64,000 bases of DNA, taken from Serratia quinivorans (GTDB taxonomy: Bacteria; Pseudomonadota; Gammaproteobacteria; Enterobacterales; Enterobacteriaceae). Of the stretch, positions 6,676 to 17,071 are shown piece by piece. Position numbers and translations under genes: made by a program. The notes under the pieces are model-generated. The model was not told where the DNA came from. It worked only from the letters and a program-made list of their open reading frames with translations, and did not search any database. Each line of letters begins with the position of its first letter. Position 1 is the first letter of the stretch. The DNA is taken from contig NZ_CAMKGL010000016.1 of the NCBI RefSeq assembly GCF_946227985.1, forward strand, positions 1 to 64,000, written 5' to 3'.

Positions 6676-8193
6676 TTATTTCTGTGGGCGCATTGCCGGG
6701 AACAGGATCACGTCGCGAATGGTGTGGCTGTTGGTGAACAGCATCACCATACGGTCGATACCGATGCCCAGACCTGCGGTTGGTGGCAGGCCGTGCTCCA
6801 GCGCGGTAACGTAGTCTTCGTCGTAGAACATCGCTTCGTCATCACCTGCGTCTTTCGCATTAGCCTGGTCAGCAAAACGCTGCGCCTGGTCTTCTGCGTC
6901 ATTCAGCTCGGAGAAGCCGTTACCGATTTCACGGCCGCCGATGAAGAACTCGAAGCGGTCAGTGATTTCCGGGTTAACGTCGTTACGGCGCGCCAGCGGC
7001 GAAACTTCTGCCGGGTATTCAGTGATGAAGGTCGGCTGAATCAAATGACTTTCCGCCACTTCTTCGAAGATCTCGGTCACTACGCGGCCCAGACCCCAGC
7101 TCTTATCAACCTTGATACCGATGGATTCAGCGATAGCCACCGCTTTACCCATATCAGCCAGGTCAGCCAGATCGGTTTCCGGACGGTATTTTTTGATCGC
7201 CTCGGTCATGGTCAGCTTCACGAACGGCTTACCGAAGTCGAACACTTCATCACCGTACTGCACTTGAGTATTGCCCAGCACGTTCTGGGTGAGGGTGCGG
7301 AACAGCGACTCGGTCAGTTCGATCAGATCTTTGTAATCCGCGTAAGCCATATAGAGTTCCATCATGGTGAACTCTGGGTTATGACGCGGAGAAACGCCTT
7401 CGTTACGGAAGTTACGGTTGATTTCGAATACGCGTTCAAAACCCCCTACCACCAGACGCTTCAGGTACAGCTCAGGGGCAATACGCAGGTACATATCGAT
7501 GTCCAGCGCATTGTGGTGAGTCACGAATGGACGAGCAGAAGCCCCGCCCGGGATCACCTGCATCATAGGGGTTTCGACTTCCATGAAGCCGCGTTCCACC
7601 ATGAAGTTACGCATTGCCGCCATGATCTGAGAACGCACCTGGAAGGTCTTGCGCGATTCGTCGTTGGCGATCAGATCCAGGTAACGCTGACGATAACGGG
7701 TTTCCTGATCGGCCAGGCCGTGGAATTTGTCCGGCAACGGGCGCAGGGCCTTGGTCAGCAGGCGCAGTTCGGTGCAATGGATAGACAGCTCGCCGGTCTT
7801 GGTTTTGAACAGCTTGCCACGTGCGCCAAGGATGTCACCCAGGTCCCACTTCTTGAATTCTTCGTTGTAAACGCCTTCCGCCAGATCGTCGCGGGCGACG
7901 TACAACTGGATGCGGCCACCGACGTCTTGCAGCGTGACAAAGGATGCCTTGCCCATGATACGGCGGGTCATCATACGGCCGGCAACGGTGACTTCTACAC
8001 CCAATGCTTCCAGCTCTTCGTTGTCTTTATCGCCGTACGCAGCGTGCAGCTTGTCGGACGTGGTGTCGCGACGGAAATCATTCGGGAACGCAATGCCGTT
8101 CTCGCGCAGCGCAGCCAGTTTTTCACGGCGTGACTGCAACTCGTTATTGAGATCCAGCGCCTGTTCGGCGCCTTGTGGTTGTTGCTCAGACAT
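6676..8193 (-). CDS. lysS: Lysyl-tRNA synthetase, class II
   Basis: The 505-residue enzyme charges tRNA-Lys with lysine using ATP. It has an N-terminal OB-fold anticodon-binding domain (about residues 65-145, beginning [18 protein letters not shown]) and the class II catalytic core. Motif 2 is [14 protein letters not shown] and motif 3 is [12 protein letters not shown] near the C-terminus. Length matches E. coli LysS (505). It begins nine bases after the prfB stop, the same arrangement as in E. coli, so the two are co-transcribed. Confidence 0.98.
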   Translation of the reverse strand: MSEQQPQGAEQALDLNNELQSRREKLAALRENGIAFPNDFRRDTTSDKLHAAYGDKDNEELEALGVEVTVAGRMMTRRIMGKASFVTLQDVGGRIQLYVARDDLAEGVYNEEFKKWDLGDILGARGKLFKTKTGELSIHCTELRLLTKALRPLPDKFHGLADQETRYRQRYLDLIANDESRKTFQVRSQIMAAMRNFMVERGFMEVETPMMQVIPGGASARPFVTHHNALDIDMYLRIAPELYLKRLVVGGFERVFEINRNFRNEGVSPRHNPEFTMMELYMAYADYKDLIELTESLFRTLTQNVLGNTQVQYGDEVFDFGKPFVKLTMTEAIKKYRPETDLADLADMGKAVAIAESIGIKVDKSWGLGRVVTEIFEEVAESHLIQPTFITEYPAEVSPLARRNDVNPEITDRFEFFIGGREIGNGFSELNDAEDQAQRFADQANAKDAGDDEAMFYDEDYVTALEHGLPPTAGLGIGIDRMVMLFTNSHTIRDVILFPAMRPQK

Positions 8194-8202
8194 TTCTGTT
8201 CC

Positions 8203-9301
8203 TTATAACCCGGCTTTCAAACTTGCCTCAATGAATTTATCCAGGTCGCCATCTAATACGGCCTGCGTGTTGCGCGTTTCAACGTTAGTGCGCAAATCCT
8301 TGATTCGGGCGTCATCCAGCACGTAAGAGCGAATTTGGCTGCCCCACCCGATATCGGACTTGTTGTCTTCCATCATCTGTTTATCAGCATTTTTCTTTTG
8401 CATCTCAAACTCGTACAGCTTGGCTCGCAGCTGTTTAAACGCTTGATCCTTGTTCTTATGCTGAGAACGGTCGTTCTGACACTGCACTACGATGTTGGTC
8501 GGCAAGTGGGTAATACGCACCGCCGACTCAGTTTTGTTCACGTGCTGACCACCCGCCCCCGAGGCGCGGTAAACGTCGATTCGCAGGTCCGCCGGGTTGA
8601 TGTCGATATCAATATCATCGTCCACTTCCGGGTAGATAAACACCGAACTGAACGAGGTATGACGACGGCCGCCGGAGTCGAACGGGCTCTTGCGCACCAG
8701 GCGGTGTACGCCGGTTTCAGTACGCAACCAGCCGAACGCGTAATCGCCGATGATCTTGATGGTGGCGGACTTCAACCCTGCCACATCGCCGTCGGACTCT
8801 TCAATCACTTCGGTCTTGAAGCCCTTGGCCTCTGCCCAGCGCAGGTACATGCGCAGCAACATGCTGGCCCAGTCCTGTGCTTCGGTGCCGCCGGAACCCG
8901 CCTGGATATCCAGATAGCAATCAGCACTGTCGTATTCACCAGAGAACATACGACGGAATTCTAATTGTTCCAGCTTGGCAGACAGTTGATCAAGCTCAAC
9001 GACGGCTTCGTTAAAGGTTTCTTCATCGTCGGCTTCAATCGCCAATTCCAGCAGGCCAGAGACGTCTTCGCCCCCCTGTTCCAGCTGATCGATGGTTTCA
9101 ACGATGGCTTCAAGCGCTGCGCGCTCTTTACCCAGCGCCTGTGCGCGCTCGGGTTCGTTCCAAACGTCAGGTTGTTCCAGCTCTGCGTTAACTTCTTCTA
9201 GGCGTTCTTTCTTGGCATCATAGTCAAAGATACCCCCTAAGAACGGCAGTCCGCACGGACAGGTCCTGAATTCGGTTTTTTACCGGGTTAATTTCAAACA
9301 T
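8203..9301 (-). CDS. prfB: Peptide chain release factor 2, made by programmed +1 frameshift
   Basis: RF2 ends translation at UGA and UAA. The gene starts at the ATG at 9299-9301 ([15 protein letters not shown]) and reaches an in-frame TGA after 25 codons. There CTT TGA C, preceded by the internal Shine-Dalgarno-like AGGGGGT, directs a +1 shift into the long frame ([13 protein letters not shown]). This is the known self-regulating switch: low RF2 lets the shift happen. The long frame has the stop-codon-recognising SPF motif (RKSPFDSGG) and the hydrolytic GGQ motif ([12 protein letters not shown]). The full product is 365 residues, as in E. coli. Confidence 0.97.
9224..9240 (-). promoter_or_regulatory. 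prfB frameshift site
   Basis: On the minus strand the AGGGGG stimulator is followed closely by CTT TGA C. TGA occupies 9224-9226. This is the classical RF2 autoregulatory +1 site. Confidence 0.95.
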
Positions 9302-9408
9302 GTTTTTTGCGTTCTTTTACGTTGATGTCGTCGATGGCGAAATGCCATTGGAACCGGTAATTCTAGCGGATCCAGGCGTCAGTTTATAGCCGGTTGGTTA
9401 GTTTTTGT

Positions 9409-9450
9409 GGGGGAAGAAAACATGCCGGGGTTTGGCAGAGCAAACCCCGG
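9409..9450 (-). terminator. Terminator after recJ
   Basis: A ten-base GC-rich inverted repeat (CCGGGGTTTG / CAAACCCCGG) at 9425-9450 is followed on the minus strand by CATGTTTTC. It may end part of the transcripts between recJ and prfB. Confidence 0.7.
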
Positions 9451-9467
9451 GATAAAGCAGCCACAAA

Positions 9468-11201
9468 TCAACGCGGCCAGAGGTGTTGGATCAGTAACTG
9501 CACGTTGCGGTTGCCACGGAACTCGTTGACGTCGAGCTTGTAGGCCAGCTCCACTTCGCGCACGCTGCTGTCTGGCCACAGGGTGGTGTCGACGTTGAAA
9601 GCGATACCATCCAGCAGTGGGCCGCCGCCAAGCGGTTCCACCATCAGTTTCAGGTGTTTCTCACCTACCAGCCGCTGCTGCAGGATACGGAAGGTGCCGT
9701 CGAAGGTCGGTTCCGGGAACGCCTGGCCCCAGGGGCCTCCTTCGCGCAACAGCTCCGCCGTTTCCAGCGAAAGTTCCTGCATCGCCAGTTCGCCGTCAGA
9801 CCAAATCACCCCTTCCAGCATCGCCGGATCGAGCCATTCCCCCACCAGATCGCCAAAGCGCTGGCGAAACTCGTCGAATTTGCTCTCTTCCAGCGACAGC
9901 CCGGCCGCCATGGCATGGCCACCGAACTTCATCATCAACCCCGGATTCAGCGTATCCAACCGCTCCAGCGCATCACGCATGTGCAGACCGGCTATCGAAC
10001 GCCCGGAGCCTTTAAGAATGCCCTCACCAGCCGGTGCAAAGGCGATCACCGGACGATGAAAACGCTCCTTGATGCGCGAAGCCAAAATCCCAACCACGCC
10101 CTGATGCCACTCCGGATGATACATCGCCAGCCCGTATGGCAAGGCGGTGCTGCTGCGCTCCAGTTCGTCGCACAGCTGCAGAGCTTCAACCTGCATGCCC
10201 TGTTCAATCTCACGCCGTGTCAGATTGAGCGCATCAAGATCGTTAGCCAACATACGCGCCTGCGCAATGTCATCACTCAGCAACAACGCCACGCCGATCG
10301 ACATATCATCCAGTCGTCCGGCGGCATTGAGCCGTGGCCCCAGCGCAAAGCCGAGATCGTTGGCTGCCAGCTGACGTGCATCACGATTAGCCACTTCCAG
10401 CAATGCCCGGATGCCAGGCCGACATTTGCCGGCCCGGATGCGGTTCAGACCCTGGTACACCAGAATGCGGTTGTTGGCATCGAGCGGTACTACGTCAGCC
10501 ACCGTACCAAGCGCGACCAGATCCAGCAGTTCTGCCAGATTCGGCATCGCCAACGCACGTTGTTCGAACCAGCCGCTGTCACGCAGGCGGGCACGCAACG
10601 CCAGCATCAGATAGAAAGCCACACCGACACCGGCCAGAGATTTGGACGGGAACTCACAACCACGCAGGTTCGGGTTGACGATCGCTTCCGCCGCCGGCAG
10701 GGTTTCCCCCGGCAGGTGATGGTCGGTCACCAGCACCTGCATACCTTTGGCGTGGGCCACGTCCACTCCTGCATGGGAAGAGATGCCGTTATCCACCGTC
10801 AGGATCAATTCCGCACCGCGCGTTGCCGCCTGCTCGACCACTTCGGGGCTCAGGCCGTAGCCGTCCTCAAAACGATTCGGTACCAGATAGTCGACCGCAC
10901 TGCCGCCCATGCTGCGCAGCGCCAACACCGTCAACGCGGTACTGGTGGCGCCATCGGCGTCGAAGTCCCCCACCACGATGATGCGACGACTCGCGGCCAG
11001 CGCCTGTTGCAGAATGCCAACGGCGGCGTCAATGCCATCCAACTGTTGCCATGGCAGCATGCCTTTGACGCTGCGCTCCAATTCCTGCTCAGCCTGAACG
11101 CCACGCAGCGCATATAAACGGCGCAACAGCGGGTGCAGGCTGGCTGGCAGATGGCTATCGTCCGCCGCCGCACGGCGGCGTAGTTGTGTTTTGATGCTCA
11201 C
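9468..11201 (-). CDS. recJ: Single-strand-specific 5'-3' exonuclease RecJ
   Basis: RecJ degrades single-stranded DNA in recombination and mismatch repair. The 577-residue protein shows the DHH phosphoesterase motifs GDFDADGATST (about residue 80), VDNGISSH and VTDHHLPGE (DHH itself), and the DHHA1 domain with FGGHAMAAGLSL near residue 425. Length equals E. coli RecJ (577). It begins seven bases after the dsbC stop within the xerD-dsbC-recJ operon. Confidence 0.97.
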   Translation of the reverse strand: MSIKTQLRRRAAADDSHLPASLHPLLRRLYALRGVQAEQELERSVKGMLPWQQLDGIDAAVGILQQALAASRRIIVVGDFDADGATSTALTVLALRSMGGSAVDYLVPNRFEDGYGLSPEVVEQAATRGAELILTVDNGISSHAGVDVAHAKGMQVLVTDHHLPGETLPAAEAIVNPNLRGCEFPSKSLAGVGVAFYLMLALRARLRDSGWFEQRALAMPNLAELLDLVALGTVADVVPLDANNRILVYQGLNRIRAGKCRPGIRALLEVANRDARQLAANDLGFALGPRLNAAGRLDDMSIGVALLLSDDIAQARMLANDLDALNLTRREIEQGMQVEALQLCDELERSSTALPYGLAMYHPEWHQGVVGILASRIKERFHRPVIAFAPAGEGILKGSGRSIAGLHMRDALERLDTLNPGLMMKFGGHAMAAGLSLEESKFDEFRQRFGDLVGEWLDPAMLEGVIWSDGELAMQELSLETAELLREGGPWGQAFPEPTFDGTFRILQQRLVGEKHLKLMVEPLGGGPLLDGIAFNVDTTLWPDSSVREVELAYKLDVNEFRGNRNVQLLIQHLWPR

Positions 11202-11207
11202 CGGCGA

Positions 11208-11924
11208 TTAACCACCGGTTTTGGTTGCGGTCTGATGCGCGTCCAGCATGGCGGCCATCTCTTTTGGCCCCTGATACCCTGGGATCATCATGCCGTTTTC
11301 CAAAATGATGGCCGGAGTACCCTGAATACCGAACTGCACGCCGAGCGCATAGTGTTTGCTGATGTCGGTTTTACAGGTCGCCGGAGAAACCGCGTCGCCT
11401 TTCATGGCGGTATCGAAGGCCTTGGCCTTGTCGGCGGTACACCAGATTGACTGCATGTCTTTCTCGGCCTGGGAATTGAGACCCTGACGCGGGAACGCCA
11501 GATAGCGGACGGTAATGCCCAAATCGTTATATTCTTTCATCTGCTGGTGCAGCTTGTGGCAGTAGCCACAGGTGATGTCGGTAAACACGGTGATCACGTG
11601 TTTCTGCTTTGGCGCTTTGTAGACGATCATCTGATCTTTCAGCGCTTCCAGCTTGCCGGTCAGCAGTTGGTTGGTGACGTTAACCGGCTCTTTGCCACTG
11701 ACGTCGTACAACGGGCCTTGCAGAATGTGCTTGCCGTCTTCGGTCACATACAGCACGCCGTTATCGGTCAGCACGGTTTTCAGGCCGGTCACCGGTGAAG
11801 GCTGCACGTCCGCCTGTTGAATGCCCAGGCTGCCAAGCGCTTTTTGGATTGCCGCATCGTCGGCATGGGCCGCGCCGGTCACTGAAGCCACCAGCAGGGA
11901 GAGCAGCATTAAACCTTTCTTCAT
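11208..11924 (-). CDS. dsbC: Periplasmic disulfide isomerase DsbC
   Basis: The protein reshuffles wrong disulfides in secreted proteins and is kept reduced by DsbD. It has a cleavable signal (MKKGLMLLSLLVASVTGAAHA), an N-terminal dimerisation domain and a thioredoxin domain with the CGYC active site in DITCGYCHKLHQQM. The cis-Pro lies in GIQGTPAIIL. The 238-residue length fits the family. It lies between xerD and recJ as in E. coli. Confidence 0.97.
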   Translation of the reverse strand: MKKGLMLLSLLVASVTGAAHADDAAIQKALGSLGIQQADVQPSPVTGLKTVLTDNGVLYVTEDGKHILQGPLYDVSGKEPVNVTNQLLTGKLEALKDQMIVYKAPKQKHVITVFTDITCGYCHKLHQQMKEYNDLGITVRYLAFPRQGLNSQAEKDMQSIWCTADKAKAFDTAMKGDAVSPATCKTDISKHYALGVQFGIQGTPAIILENGMMIPGYQGPKEMAAMLDAHQTATKTGG

Positions 11925-11951
11925 TCTTCCAATCCTTTTGAACCCGGCGTG

Positions 11952-12851
11952 TCAGGCACGCGGGTGGTGCTGTTGATGTAGCTGTTTAAGTCTTTCAGTC
12001 GCTACATGCGTGTAAATTTGTGTGGTCGAGAGGTCGCTATGCCCCAATAACATTTGTACGACACGGAGATCGGCCCCATGGTTCAGCAAATGGGTAGCAA
12101 ACGCGTGGCGCAGCACGTGTGGCGACAACCTCTCGCTGTCAATACCCGCTAGGATCGCATAGTGTTTGATGCGATGCCAGAATGTCTGTCGGGTCATTTG
12201 CTGGCTGCGGTTGCTGGGGAACAAGACGTCCAGCGCCTGACCGTTGACCATCCACGGGCGGCCATGCTCCAGATAGTTTTCTATCCAGTACACCGCTTCT
12301 TCACCCAACGGCACCAGTCGTTCCTTGTTGCCTTTACCTATCACCCGCACCACGCCCTGACGCAGGCTGACATCGCTGATGGTCAGCCCGACCAGTTCGG
12401 AGACGCGCAGCCCGGTAGCGTACAGCACTTCCAGCATCGCCTTGTCACGCAGCTCCAGCGGCTGATCGACACAGGGCGCCTTCAGCAGCGCATCGACCTG
12501 CGCTTCGCTCAAGTCTTTCGGCAGGCGCTGCGGCAGTTTCGGCGAAGCCAGCAGGGCAGTGGGATCGTCGCTACGCATATTTTCGCGATACAGGTATTGG
12601 AACAGACGGCGCATGGCGCTCAGCAAACGGGCGGAGCTGGTCGCTTTATAGCCCCCCTCCACCCGATCGGCGAGAAACGCCTGTAAATCCAGCACCTGTG
12701 CCTGTAACAGCGAGGTATTTTTCTGATTCAGCCAGGCCCCCAGCGCCTGCAAATCCAATCGGTAAGAGGCCAGCGTATTTTCTGCCAGATTACGTTCGAG
12801 CCACAGTGCATCCAGGAATTGCTCAATCAACGCGCTATCTTGCTGTTGCAC
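11952..12851 (-). CDS. xerD: Tyrosine recombinase XerD
   Basis: XerD works with XerC at the dif site to resolve chromosome dimers under FtsK control. The 299-residue protein has the SAM-like N-terminal domain and the catalytic set: Arg in GLRVSEL, Lys in [10 protein letters not shown], HxxR in [13 protein letters not shown], His in [11 protein letters not shown] and the nucleophilic Tyr in IYTHV. It is the first gene of the xerD-dsbC-recJ operon and divergent from fldB, the conserved enterobacterial layout. Confidence 0.97.
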   Translation of the reverse strand: MQQQDSALIEQFLDALWLERNLAENTLASYRLDLQALGAWLNQKNTSLLQAQVLDLQAFLADRVEGGYKATSSARLLSAMRRLFQYLYRENMRSDDPTALLASPKLPQRLPKDLSEAQVDALLKAPCVDQPLELRDKAMLEVLYATGLRVSELVGLTISDVSLRQGVVRVIGKGNKERLVPLGEEAVYWIENYLEHGRPWMVNGQALDVLFPSNRSQQMTRQTFWHRIKHYAILAGIDSERLSPHVLRHAFATHLLNHGADLRVVQMLLGHSDLSTTQIYTHVATERLKQLHQQHHPRA

Positions 12852-12958
12852 GCGGTCCTCTCTTTGTTACGTTTATGCCACAGGCATTATGCCTTAAGCC
12901 GGTACAAATCGGGTATACTCGCTGCAATTCTACCTACGGCAATATAAACGGTTTACAC

Positions 12959-13477
12959 ATGAAGATTGGTCTGTTTTACGGCTCCAGCACCTGCTACACC
13001 GAGATGGCGGCAGAAAAAATCCGTGAGATTTTAGGTGAAGACCTGGTCGACCTGCACAACCTGAAAGATGTTTCCCCCAAGCTGATGGAAGAGTACTCCA
13101 TCCTGATCCTCGGCATGCCAACCTGGGATTTCGGTGAGCTTCAAGAAGATTGGGAGGCAATTTGGCCACAGCTGACCACGCTGGATCTCCAGGGGAAAAT
13201 TGTCGCCATGTATGGCATGGGCGATCAACTCGGCTACGGCGAATGGTTCCTCGATGCACTCGGCATGTTGCACGATCACATTGCCCCACTGGGCGTACAG
13301 TTTATTGGCTTCTGGCCGATCGACGGCTTCGAATTCACCAGTCCGAAACCGCTAAGCGCCGACGGCAAACACTTTGTTGGCCTGGCGCTCGATGATGTGA
13401 ACCAATACGACATGAGCGAAGAACGTCTGCAACAGTGGTGCGAACAGATCCTGCTGGAGATGGAACCCCTGCTATAA
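12959..13477 (+). CDS. fldB: Flavodoxin 2
   Basis: The 172-residue protein is a long-chain flavodoxin that carries electrons on FMN. The phosphate-binding loop [10 protein letters not shown] is at the N-terminus, and the aromatic FMN stacking regions are in [14 protein letters not shown] and [12 protein letters not shown]. The ATG at 12959 fits the family start; the frame extends further upstream only by chance. It is divergent from xerD, as in E. coli. Confidence 0.95.
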   Translation: MKIGLFYGSSTCYTEMAAEKIREILGEDLVDLHNLKDVSPKLMEEYSILILGMPTWDFGELQEDWEAIWPQLTTLDLQGKIVAMYGMGDQLGYGEWFLDALGMLHDHIAPLGVQFIGFWPIDGFEFTSPKPLSADGKHFVGLALDDVNQYDMSEERLQQWCEQILLEMEPLL

Positions 13478-13513
13478 TGCCCATGGGCGCGGTAGCCGCG
13501 CCCAGTTCGATGC

Positions 13514-14878
13514 TTATTTCCACAACCGGAAGCGATTTTCCCCCGCGCCGGTTGGCGTTTCTCCGTTCAAGCGCGCCGGATCGGCCACCTGATACCAGTC
13601 CAATTTACGCGTCAGCAGCATAATTCCCGCCAAAATAGCGAACAACAGCCCTGCCCCCAGTACCAACGCGTTATCTTCCGACTGCAGCAACAGATACAGC
13701 ACGCCATACAACATCAACAGACTGGCCGCGAACAGCGCCCCCCGCAGCCAGCCGCGCAGTACCGCACTGAGGTAAAAGGCGATCAGCCCACTGCAGGCGA
13801 TACTGGCCAGCAGATAAGCGGTGGCGAAGCCAAAATGCTCGGAGAATGCCAGCAGTATCAGGTAGAACAGCACCAGTGCCGCGCCGACCAGCAGATACTG
13901 AATCGGGTGCACCCGCAAACCGGTCAGGGTCTCGAACAGGAAGAACGCCATAAATGTCAGGCCGATAAACAGCACCGCATACTTCACCGCGCGCTCGGTC
14001 AGTTGATAGTGATCGACCGGTTCAATCAGGCTGGTGCTAAACGTTGGCAGCTTGTCTTCGCCAAGAATTTCGTCGTCGTAATGGAAAGCGCTGTTGATGT
14101 TGTTGGCAAACCAGGTGCTGCGCCAGCGGGCACTGAAGCCTTTATCCGTCACTTTGCGTTCGTCCGGCAAGAAGTTACCGAGGAAATTCGGATGTGGCCA
14201 ATTGCTCTGCAATGTCAATTCACTGCTGCGACCAAGCGGGACCAGAGACAGGCTGCTGGTTCCGGCCAGCGTCAGGGTAAACTCAGCATCCAGCCCCGCT
14301 TTTTGCAATGCGGCCAGCGTCAGCGGTGCATGAATACCCTGATGTAACACGCTGACCTGAGTTCCTGGCTCAAAGGGGGTCTGTGACTGTGCGCTGGTAA
14401 GCGGTGAGATGCTCTTGATACCGCGTGAATCGCTCAGCGAAACCAGCAGGAAAGGCTGACCCATAGTCACATTGCTGCGCTGCAAGTCTGTCACATCCGG
14501 CTGGCCAAACTTCACCTTAAACTGCAGCGGTCCCTGATAGACCTGAGTCTGGTAAATGCCCAGCTTGCGCACCTCCACGTTCGGCTTGCCGCTGACCTGC
14601 AAATTCTCGGGCAACAAATAGCGATGATGGCGAATCACTTGTACCACCTTCTGCCCCTTGTCATCCGTCTTCTCTTCCCGCTCGCTGTAAGGGATGACGA
14701 TCAACGGCCCCAAAATGCGCTGCGCCCGGCTGGTGCTTTCGCTGACCTGCCCAACCACGCTCTGGCGGTAGCCGCTGCGCTCATCAATCACATTCATTAG
14801 CATCGTTACCGGGATGATCATTAAAATCATTAGTCCCAGCAGAGTGGTTATTTTCCAAAACAGTACCGATTTCATCAT
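13514..14878 (-). CDS. creD: Inner membrane protein CreD
   Basis: CreD is the classical output gene of the CreBC system; its overexpression changes colicin tolerance, and it is linked to envelope integrity and beta-lactam response. The protein has one N-terminal helix (VLFWKITTLLGLMILMIIP), a large periplasmic domain with GPLIVIPYSER and SNWPHPNFLGNFLPDER, and about five C-terminal helices starting at AVKYAVLFIGLTFMAFFLFE. The ATG at 14878 is preceded by GGAG at good spacing, while the upstream ATG is not. A CreB tag lies 66 bp upstream, between creC and creD. Confidence 0.95.
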   Translation of the reverse strand: MMKSVLFWKITTLLGLMILMIIPVTMLMNVIDERSGYRQSVVGQVSESTSRAQRILGPLIVIPYSEREEKTDDKGQKVVQVIRHHRYLLPENLQVSGKPNVEVRKLGIYQTQVYQGPLQFKVKFGQPDVTDLQRSNVTMGQPFLLVSLSDSRGIKSISPLTSAQSQTPFEPGTQVSVLHQGIHAPLTLAALQKAGLDAEFTLTLAGTSSLSLVPLGRSSELTLQSNWPHPNFLGNFLPDERKVTDKGFSARWRSTWFANNINSAFHYDDEILGEDKLPTFSTSLIEPVDHYQLTERAVKYAVLFIGLTFMAFFLFETLTGLRVHPIQYLLVGAALVLFYLILLAFSEHFGFATAYLLASIACSGLIAFYLSAVLRGWLRGALFAASLLMLYGVLYLLLQSEDNALVLGAGLLFAILAGIMLLTRKLDWYQVADPARLNGETPTGAGENRFRLWK

Positions 14879-14943
14879 CGTCGCGCTCCATGTAGGTAAT
14901 GGAGTCACGATAATGCCCTCGGGTGAAAGCAGAATGTGGTTAT

Positions 14944-14959
14944 GTGAAGGGACGGTGAA
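14944..14959 (-). promoter_or_regulatory. CreB binding tag upstream of creD
   Basis: Read on the minus strand, the site is TTCAC, six bases, TTCAC, the exact E. coli cre-tag pattern. It lies in the short gap between creC and creD, so creD probably has its own CreB-activated promoter. Confidence 0.85.
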
Positions 14960-14960
14960 G

Positions 14961-16379
14961 TCAGAGCGATACGGTGAAAACAGCGGTCACGCCGTGCGGC
15001 TGACGGTTGATCAACTGAATGCTGCCTCGGTGCAAGCGCGCCACTTCCTGCACAAAATTCAGCCCCAGACCGCTGCTTTTCGGCTTATCCGAGCGGGCCA
15101 GAGAATAGAAACGCTCGAACACTTTATCCAGTGCATAATCCGGAATGCCGCTGCCGTCGTCACAAACGGTGATCTGGTAATGGCCCTCGTGGCGTTCACC
15201 GCGCACCTTGATGCTGCCGCCAACTGGGGTGAAGTCCAGTGCGTTGTCCAACAGGTTGGTCAGCGCCTGGCTAATCAGCAGTCCATCGCCGCTCAGGGTG
15301 ATATCTTCCACCCCTTCAACCTGGAGCAAAACGCTACGCCGCGTTGCCTGCGCCTCTTTGCCTGCCACAGCCAGACGCACCAGCGTCGCCATTGCCAGTG
15401 GCACAAGTTCCAAGGCCGGCCGGCTCTCCAGCCGCGCTTGCACCAGCAATTTATCCACCAGTTGCTGAATGCGCGCACTCTGCTGTTCGATATTGGTCAG
15501 AAAACGCTGTGCAGTGGCCGCCGGCGGTTGTTCCTGCAGCAGCTCGGCCGCACCGCGGATCGCCGCCAGCGGGCTTTTCAGTTCGTGGGTCAAGGTATGT
15601 ACATACTGCTCAATGTAGGCCTTGCCCTCCAGCTTTACCCGCATGCTGTCCAACGCCTGCGCCAACTGGGTCAATTCGTGGCCGCCCATCTTTGGCAACG
15701 GCAGGCTTTCACCCTGCGCCACACCGTCAGCGTAGTGCACCAGCCGCCCAATCGAGCGGTTGATCCACCAGACAAAGCCCAGGCCGATCAGCAAGGCAAT
15801 GCCCAACAGCAGCGCACCGGCCCACAGAATACGGCGTTCGCTGCGCTTGATCACCGGTACCATGGTGCTGTTGGGTTTACCGACGCTAAGCACACCGATG
15901 ATTTTCCCCTGATCCATTACCGGCGCGGCAACATACATCACCGAGCTGTTTTCATCCTGCGGATCGCTGCGCGTGCTGCGTGCGCCGTACTGGCCAAGCA
16001 GCGTCAGATAAACGTCATTCCAGCGTGAGTAATCCTGGCCGAGCGCCTTGCCGCTGGAATCAAAAATGACCTTGCCGTTTTGATCGGTAAGATAAACGTG
16101 ATATTCGCTGCGATCCTTGCGGATGCCGGCAATATTGGCGCCAATGGGGCGTTGATTGAGTTGAGAGAACGCCTGTGACAGTTGCCCGTGCGCCACGTCG
16201 GCGTCCTGCATGTCCAGACGTGCAATCTGCGCCAGCAGGTTGGCAGTGTCCACCAGTGTGCCTTCGGTAGCGCGCCGCACGCCGGGTTTCACTTCTTGCA
16301 CGAAAATGCTCAGTACGAAATAGCCCGCCACCGCCACAATCAGGAAGTATCCCAACAGCAGGCGCAGGCCTATTCTCAT
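14961..16379 (-). CDS. creC: Sensor histidine kinase CreC
   Basis: CreC is the membrane sensor of the carbon-source-responsive CreBC pair. The 472-residue protein has an N-terminal helix (LLLGYFLIVAVAGYFVLSIF), a periplasmic sensor domain, a second helix near residue 185 (ILWAGALLLGIALLIGLGFVWWI), HAMP, and the phospho-acceptor His in TLTHELKSPLAA. The ATPase domain has the N box LTNLLDNALDFT and G boxes CDDGSGIPD and SSGLGLNFVQE. It overlaps the creB stop by four bases. Confidence 0.95.
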   Translation of the reverse strand: MRIGLRLLLGYFLIVAVAGYFVLSIFVQEVKPGVRRATEGTLVDTANLLAQIARLDMQDADVAHGQLSQAFSQLNQRPIGANIAGIRKDRSEYHVYLTDQNGKVIFDSSGKALGQDYSRWNDVYLTLLGQYGARSTRSDPQDENSSVMYVAAPVMDQGKIIGVLSVGKPNSTMVPVIKRSERRILWAGALLLGIALLIGLGFVWWINRSIGRLVHYADGVAQGESLPLPKMGGHELTQLAQALDSMRVKLEGKAYIEQYVHTLTHELKSPLAAIRGAAELLQEQPPAATAQRFLTNIEQQSARIQQLVDKLLVQARLESRPALELVPLAMATLVRLAVAGKEAQATRRSVLLQVEGVEDITLSGDGLLISQALTNLLDNALDFTPVGGSIKVRGERHEGHYQITVCDDGSGIPDYALDKVFERFYSLARSDKPKSSGLGLNFVQEVARLHRGSIQLINRQPHGVTAVFTVSL

Positions 16380-17071
16380 GGCTGGCGGCTCACGCTGTAG
16401 CCGAGGCCGCGATGAGTATGGATCGGGGGTTCAGCGGGATCGATGGCGCGCAGCTTGGCACGCAGCGTTTTAATATGAGTGTCGACGGTGCGATCCAGGC
16501 TTTCTTCGGCCAGCGCCCAGACGCTTTCCATCAGTTGCTGGCGTGAAAATACCCGGCCGGGTGCCAGCAACAGTGTTTTCAACAGCAAAAATTCGTAACG
16601 GGTCAGCAGCAACGGCTGCTGATGGTAATGGATGGCCGCGGCCTGTTCATCCAGGCTAAAAGGGCCGAAGTGATACAGAGCCGGCTGCTGCAGGCGCTGC
16701 TGTTTTTGCAAACGGCGCAGAATTGTGCGCACCCGGGCGCTGACTTCTCGCGGAGAAAAGGGTTTGGCAACGTAATCGTCGGCACCGATCTCCAACCCAA
16801 TCAGGCGATCAAGCTCATCGCTGCGGGCGGTGAGGAATAAAATAGGCAAATCCGCCGACTGCGATAACAACCGGCGGCAGAGTTCAAAACCATTGATGTC
16901 CGGCAGACCAACATCGAGGATCGCCAACGCAGGTGCCCCTTGCGCCAGCGCCTGCAATGCCGGTTCACCGCGTTCAAACCAGCGCACCTGAAAGCCTTCG
17001 CTCTCCAGGGTATAAATCAGCGTGTCGGCAATGCTGGGTTCATCTTCCACCAGCCAGAGCGTCGGCTTCAT
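16376..17071 (-). CDS. creB: Response regulator CreB
   Basis: CreB is an OmpR-family regulator. The receiver domain has the acidic pair (VEDEPS), phospho-acceptor Asp in AILDVGLPDINGFE and the Lys in DDYVAKPFSPRE. The C-terminal winged helix ends DTHIKTLRAKLRAIDP and RGLGYSVS. The start overlaps the ygfX stop (TGATG), so sdhE, ygfX, creB, creC and creD read as one translationally coupled run. No creA homologue is present here. Confidence 0.95.
   Translation of the reverse strand: MKPTLWLVEDEPSIADTLIYTLESEGFQVRWFERGEPALQALAQGAPALAILDVGLPDINGFELCRRLLSQSADLPILFLTARSDELDRLIGLEIGADDYVAKPFSPREVSARVRTILRRLQKQQRLQQPALYHFGPFSLDEQAAAIHYHQQPLLLTRYEFLLLKTLLLAPGRVFSRQQLMESVWALAEESLDRTVDTHIKTLRAKLRAIDPAEPPIHTHRGLGYSVSRQP

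Noticed and set aside
6655-8133. Long plus-strand frame opposite lysS
   Set aside because: It is antisense to a highly conserved gene, has low-complexity His/Gln/Val-rich content typical of shadow frames, and has no ribosome site.
9654-11117. Long plus-strand frame opposite recJ
   Set aside because: It is a shadow of recJ with His/Gln-rich composition and no recognisable domain.
14814-16028. Long plus-strand frame opposite creC
   Set aside because: creC on the minus strand has all kinase motifs; this frame has none and is an antisense artefact.
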